Below are positions 60,695-64,000 of a DNA stretch of 64,000 bases, one piece after another (the stretch's first letter is position 1; each line of letters begins with the position of its first letter). Under the pieces are notes generated by a model. The model did no database searches, was not told the origin of the DNA, and saw only the letters and a list, made by a program, of their open reading frames with translations. The stretch is from Rahnella sp. AA (GTDB lineage Bacteria > Pseudomonadota > Gammaproteobacteria > Enterobacterales > Enterobacteriaceae), in the NCBI RefSeq assembly GCF_002834385.1, contig NZ_PITQ01000002.1, positions 372,001-436,000 of the forward strand, in the 5' to 3' direction. The position numbers and the translations under genes were made by a program.

Positions 60695-61705
60695 TCAGTA
60701 CCAGTACTCATTGATCAGCTTTTCGGCCGTTTCAACCGCCATCAAAGCTCCGCCGAAACGCACATTGTCTGCGACGGACCAGAATTGCAGTAACTCAGGA
60801 ATACCGTAGTCATTGCGGATGCAGCCAATGCTCAGATTGGCGTTACCGGATGCATCACTGACCTGTGTCGGGAAATCATCTTCATCGCTGAGATTGATAT
60901 CATCGATACTCTCAAGTTCTGTGCGCGCTTCTTCAGCAGACAGCGGGCGCAATCCTTCGAGATGCACAATCTGCGCATGACCATAAAATACCGGTGACTG
61001 CACGCAACTGACGGAAATTGGCAGGCCATCGTCTTGCAGGACTTTACGAACCTGATCGACCAGACGACGTTCCTGACGAACGCTGCCTTCTTCATCGCTC
61101 ACCAGCGGTAACAGGTTAAACGCCAGTTGCTTACTGAAAATGCCTTCTTCTGCCGGAATGCCGTTGAGCAGACGGGCGCTTTGCCCGGCCAGATCGTCCA
61201 CGGCGGCTTTACCCAGAGCAGAAACGGACAGCAGCGAAGTGACGTGCAGGCGGGAAAGCCCGGCCTGTTCGGTCAGCGGTTTGATTGCGGTCAGAAGCTG
61301 GCTGGTCAGGCTATCAGCAACGGCAACAATATTGCGGTTGCGGTAATGCGACAACGCATCAGGGTTTACGCCCGGCACCACTAAAGGAATATCGTGTTCA
61401 AGCGAGAACAGGCCGCTGCTGTCGATCACCAGGCAGCCCTGGTTTGCCGCTTCTTCGGCATATAATGCAGAGGCTTCGTGGCCTGCAACAAAAAACGCCA
61501 GCTGAACCTGCGACCAGTCAAATTCGGACGCCTGCTGTACGCGCAGGCTTTTGCCATTAAAGCGCACCGTCTGACCCGCACTGCGTTCACTGGCCAGCGG
61601 GAAGAGCTCACCAACCGGGAACTGACGATCAGCCAATAATTCCAGTAACGCATCACCGACTGCGCCCGTCGCGCCAAGCAGCGCAATATTCCAGCCATCA
61701 GACAT
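60695..61705 (-). CDS. usg: USG-1 protein, aspartate-semialdehyde dehydrogenase homologue
   Basis: 336 residues (E. coli Usg 337). N-terminal NADP-binding motif [17 protein letters not shown] and C-terminal [14 protein letters not shown] as in aspartate-semialdehyde dehydrogenases. The catalytic cysteine of real ASD (NPNCST-like) is replaced by serine in [12 protein letters not shown], so dehydrogenase activity is unlikely. Function unknown. The ATG at 61705 gives [11 protein letters not shown]; a frame to 61735 adds ten residues. Conserved neighbour of pdxB and truA. Confidence 0.93.
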   Translation of the reverse strand: MSDGWNIALLGATGAVGDALLELLADRQFPVGELFPLASERSAGQTVRFNGKSLRVQQASEFDWSQVQLAFFVAGHEASALYAEEAANQGCLVIDSSGLFSLEHDIPLVVPGVNPDALSHYRNRNIVAVADSLTSQLLTAIKPLTEQAGLSRLHVTSLLSVSALGKAAVDDLAGQSARLLNGIPAEEGIFSKQLAFNLLPLVSDEEGSVRQERRLVDQVRKVLQDDGLPISVSCVQSPVFYGHAQIVHLEGLRPLSAEEARTELESIDDINLSDEDDFPTQVSDASGNANLSIGCIRNDYGIPELLQFWSVADNVRFGGALMAVETAEKLINEYWY

Positions 61706-61833
61706 GTTGGTATTCTCCAGAAAATAAAAGTACAAAATACAAGGGGCGATGAATAATCACCGCCCGGCTTTCAAATAGTTATCGCATCACTGTAAGCGAA
61801 AAAGCTTAAGGCCATGTTAAGGCGAGGCTCAAA

Positions 61834-62961
61834 TCAGCCCAACTGGCTGTTGAAACCCAGTTTTTTCAGCGTTTCTGCGGTTGCGGCATCGTCGCAAATC
61901 ACGCGTAAAGATGACCACTCGCGGCGCTCCTCATAAAACTTGCGCAACTTGTCGAATTCACCCGGTTTACCGGCGACACGGCGTAAAGGCCGGTCATCGC
62001 GGCGCACATCATACACTAAGTGGATAAGCCGCAGCAGTTTGGCTTCGCTGAGCGCACCGCGTAAGGTGACTTCAGCAAATTCCGGCGCTGGCAGCAGGGA
62101 TCCCAGCGTCACGGTTTGCGGTTGTCCGATAAACTGGCTGAAGGCTTCGAAAACCTGCGTGGTGCCACGCGCTTTCCCTTCCAGGCTGTAACCGGCGATG
62201 TGCGCAGTCCCGATGGCGACTTTATCCAGCAATGCCAGCGATAAATCCGGTTCCGGTTCCCAGACATCCAGCACGGCGGTCAGTTTTTTGCTTCCGTTCA
62301 GCGCATCAAGCAGCGCGGCGTTGTCCACGACCTCCCCCCGGCAGGCATTGATCAGAATGCGGTCAGCAGGCAGACGCGCCAGTAAATCCGCATCGACCAG
62401 ATGATGCGTGGCATATGGGCCTGACATGTTCAGCGGAGTATGGAACGTCAGAATATCGGCTTCGGCGACCAGCTTTTCCAGCGGCCAGAATTCACCGGCG
62501 TCACCGCGATCGGCGCGGGGTGGATCGCAAAGCAACGTGCGGATACCCAGCGCTTCCAGACGGGCGTTCAGGCGCGAACCGACATTGCCCACACCGATGA
62601 TCCCGACCGTTTTACCACGCAACTGAAAACCATCGCGCTGGGCAAGGATCAGTAATGAAGAAAATACGTACTCGACCACGGCAATGGCATTACAACCGGG
62701 CGCGGCTGAAAAACCGATCCCCTGCGTGGCCAGCCAGGCATCATCAACGTGATCGGTGCCCGCTGTCGCTGTTCCGATAAATTTCACCGGTTTTCCCGCC
62801 AGCAAACTTTCGTTCACTTTGGTCACAGAACGCACCATCAGCGCATCAGCGTCGTTCAGGGCATCTTGTGGGATAGGACGGCCAGGAACAGCCAGCACAG
62901 TGCCTAACCGGCTAAAAAGCTCGACGGCATACGGCATATTTTCATCAACCAGGATTTTCAC
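61834..62961 (-). CDS. pdxB: Erythronate-4-phosphate dehydrogenase PdxB
   Basis: NAD-dependent dehydrogenase of pyridoxal-phosphate synthesis, cytoplasmic. 375 residues (E. coli 378). Rossmann loop [21 protein letters not shown], catalytic Arg in [12 protein letters not shown], Glu in VWEPEP and His in [16 protein letters not shown]; a C-terminal dimerisation domain follows from about 285. The start is the GTG at 62961 with GGAG six bases upstream, giving [11 protein letters not shown]; the in-frame ATG at 62979 lacks a usable ribosome site. Confidence 0.92.
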   Translation of the reverse strand: MKILVDENMPYAVELFSRLGTVLAVPGRPIPQDALNDADALMVRSVTKVNESLLAGKPVKFIGTATAGTDHVDDAWLATQGIGFSAAPGCNAIAVVEYVFSSLLILAQRDGFQLRGKTVGIIGVGNVGSRLNARLEALGIRTLLCDPPRADRGDAGEFWPLEKLVAEADILTFHTPLNMSGPYATHHLVDADLLARLPADRILINACRGEVVDNAALLDALNGSKKLTAVLDVWEPEPDLSLALLDKVAIGTAHIAGYSLEGKARGTTQVFEAFSQFIGQPQTVTLGSLLPAPEFAEVTLRGALSEAKLLRLIHLVYDVRRDDRPLRRVAGKPGEFDKLRKFYEERREWSSLRVICDDAATAETLKKLGFNSQLG

Positions 62962-63060
62962 GTTTGTCTCCGGCAGCATGGCCTAAAGAAAGAATAGAAA
63001 ATAAAGAGGGCATCAATTTTGCCACGATACAGGGCAGATCCCAACTTTCAGGGCACAGGT

Positions 63061-63852
63061 TTACCTGTCATTGCGAAAACGCTGCGGCGTGGTGCCTGAA
63101 ATTTGCTGGAACATAGCAATAAATGCCGAAGACGAACTGTAGCCCACATCAAGTGCGACTTCATGCACGGTTTTCCCCTGCTCCAGCAAAGAAATGGAAT
63201 GTAAAAAACGCAGGCGCTGCCGCCATTCCGCGAACCCCATTCCCAGTTCCTGCACGCATCGTCGCGACAGTGTCCGCTCGGTGGTATACACCCGCGTTGC
63301 CCATTGCGCCAGCGATGTGTTATCCGCAGGATTTTTTTCCAGCGCGGCCAGTACCGGAGCCAGCAACTTATTTTCGGACATCGGTAAATAAGTGTCCTGA
63401 CGGGGTGCCAGACTGATTTGATCCAGTAATACACGGCACATGCGCAGATCCGCTTCAGTTTGCGGTTCCGTCAGGTTTCGTGAGAAGCAATCATCAGCGA
63501 TCGCGTTGAAAATGGCTGTCGGCGTCAGCAGGCACGGGGCGGAAGGTAAATTTTCATCCAGATCAGGCGCGATATCAATGGCACAAAAGCGCGTCTCTTT
63601 GCGGTTGTAGCTGGAATGCTGAATCCCGGCGGGTAACCAGATGGCGAATTCGCGCGGTGCCAGATAACGTTGCCCGGCCACCATCATCGCCAGAACGCCG
63701 GATTTCACGCAAATAATCTGGCTCCACGGATGAGAATGCTGCACGTATTCAGAATTCCCTTCGACAATCTCACCGCGAAAAAGCAAAGTTAACGGCGTTT
63801 TTTCTGGCAGGGGCGGGTAATATCGGGGCAGAGAAGAACGGGGAAGTGACAT
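63061..63852 (-). CDS. AraC-family transcriptional regulator (cupin N-domain; NimR-like)
   Basis: 263 residues. N-terminal cupin-like domain (about 20-110; HSHPWSQIICVKSGVLAMMVAGQRYLAPREFAIWLPAGIQHSSYN) and a C-terminal pair of helix-turn-helix motifs (about 165-260; SLAQWATRVYTTERTLSRRCVQELGMGFAEWRQRLRFLHSISLLEQG then VHEVALDVGYSSSSAFIAMFQQISGTTPQRFRN). It resembles the E. coli NimR (YeaM) group, which regulates a divergent efflux gene. Here too it is divergent from a gene starting at 63980. In E. coli flk follows pdxB, so this is an insertion. ATG at 63852 with AAAGG. Confidence 0.85.
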   Translation of the reverse strand: MSLPRSSLPRYYPPLPEKTPLTLLFRGEIVEGNSEYVQHSHPWSQIICVKSGVLAMMVAGQRYLAPREFAIWLPAGIQHSSYNRKETRFCAIDIAPDLDENLPSAPCLLTPTAIFNAIADDCFSRNLTEPQTEADLRMCRVLLDQISLAPRQDTYLPMSENKLLAPVLAALEKNPADNTSLAQWATRVYTTERTLSRRCVQELGMGFAEWRQRLRFLHSISLLEQGKTVHEVALDVGYSSSSAFIAMFQQISGTTPQRFRNDR

Positions 63853-63903
63853 AAAAACCTTTGTCTGTGAGCCATACCGGGATTGTCAGAATTGCGCGAA
63901 GTA

Positions 63904-63939
63904 TTGTCTGATTATCGTTATATATAACGAATAAGACAA
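63904..63939. promoter_or_regulatory. Palindromic operator candidate between AraC-type regulator and divergent gene
   Basis: CGTTATATATAACG (63916-63929) is a perfect 14-bp palindrome, and TTGTCT (63904-63909) is mirrored by AGACAA (63934-63939), one base out of register. The 36-bp dyad sits in the middle of the 127-bp divergent gap. Confidence 0.55.
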
Positions 63940-63979
63940 CCGTACACTGGCGTGACGATTTACTTAGGGATGATTTTTA

Positions 63980-64000
63980 ATGAATGTACTTTTTCCGTTG
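63980..64000 (+). CDS. Start of a gene cut by the window edge
   Basis: ATG at 63980 opens MNVLFPL, with AGGGATGA about eight bases upstream; an in-frame stop does not occur before the window ends. Only seven residues are visible, hydrophobic as in a membrane protein start. Beside a NimR-like regulator a divergent efflux transporter would be expected, but that is inference. Confidence 0.35.

Overview
The window is a gene-dense chromosomal segment of a gammaproteobacterium of the order Enterobacterales. Nearly every protein reads as a close relative of an Escherichia coli K-12 protein, and the gene order follows the E. coli men–nuo–lrhA–alaA–yfbRSTUV–ackA–pta and yfcD–yfcG–yfcH–his–ubiX–purF–cvpA–dedD–folC–accD–dedA–truA–usg–pdxB blocks. 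Two ERIC-type repeats support the order. Gene content that departs from E. coli (a catalase beside men, ycdZ between elaB and nuo, a PTS/transketolase operon in place of yfcC, no yfcE/yfcF/folX/argT, a DppA-like protein and pepT beside his) suggests a Rahnella/Serratia/Yersinia-type relative. The genus is an inference.

Layout. 1–1520: small-subunit catalase. 1531–8561 (minus): the menaquinone operon menF-D-H-B-C-E, tightly overlapped. 8792–9720: ElaB and a YcdZ-like membrane protein. 9914–25040 (minus): the complete 13-gene respiratory complex I operon nuoA–N, with fused nuoCD and a terminator at its end. 25745–26689: the LysR regulator LrhA, with long flanking intergenic regions. 27675–33521: alaA, yfbR, yfbS, hxpA (yfbT), yfbU and yfbV. 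34041–37577: ackA-pta, the acetate overflow pathway.

37642–43308 is the main accessory region. It holds a divergent LacI-family regulator and an operon for an ascorbate-type PTS (separate IIA, IIB and IIC) followed by a split transketolase. The control region has a full-consensus CRP site and three related 12-bp palindromes. An ERIC element lies between the IIB and IIC genes. No isomerase, epimerase or kinase is present, so the imported sugar phosphate may itself be a transketolase substrate; the sugar is unknown.

43352–45958: Nudix hydrolase YfcD, glutathione transferase-like YfcG and epimerase-like YfcH. 45959–46233: a non-coding, repeat-rich patch with near-tandem repeats, nested inverted repeats and a 19-bp stem. 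46234–49221: an orphan dipeptide-binding protein divergent from peptidase T. 49291–52382 (minus): the histidine/basic amino acid ABC transporter hisJQMP. 52705–62961 (minus): ubiX, purF, cvpA (PurR box upstream), dedD, folC, accD, dedA, truA, usg and pdxB. 63061–63852: an AraC-type regulator, divergent from a gene cut off by the window edge.

Most of the window is core metabolism with little novelty. The parts worth following up are the PTS/transketolase operon with its operators, the repeat patch after yfcH, and several intercistronic inverted repeats. No tRNA, rRNA, CRISPR array, prophage or insertion sequence was seen.
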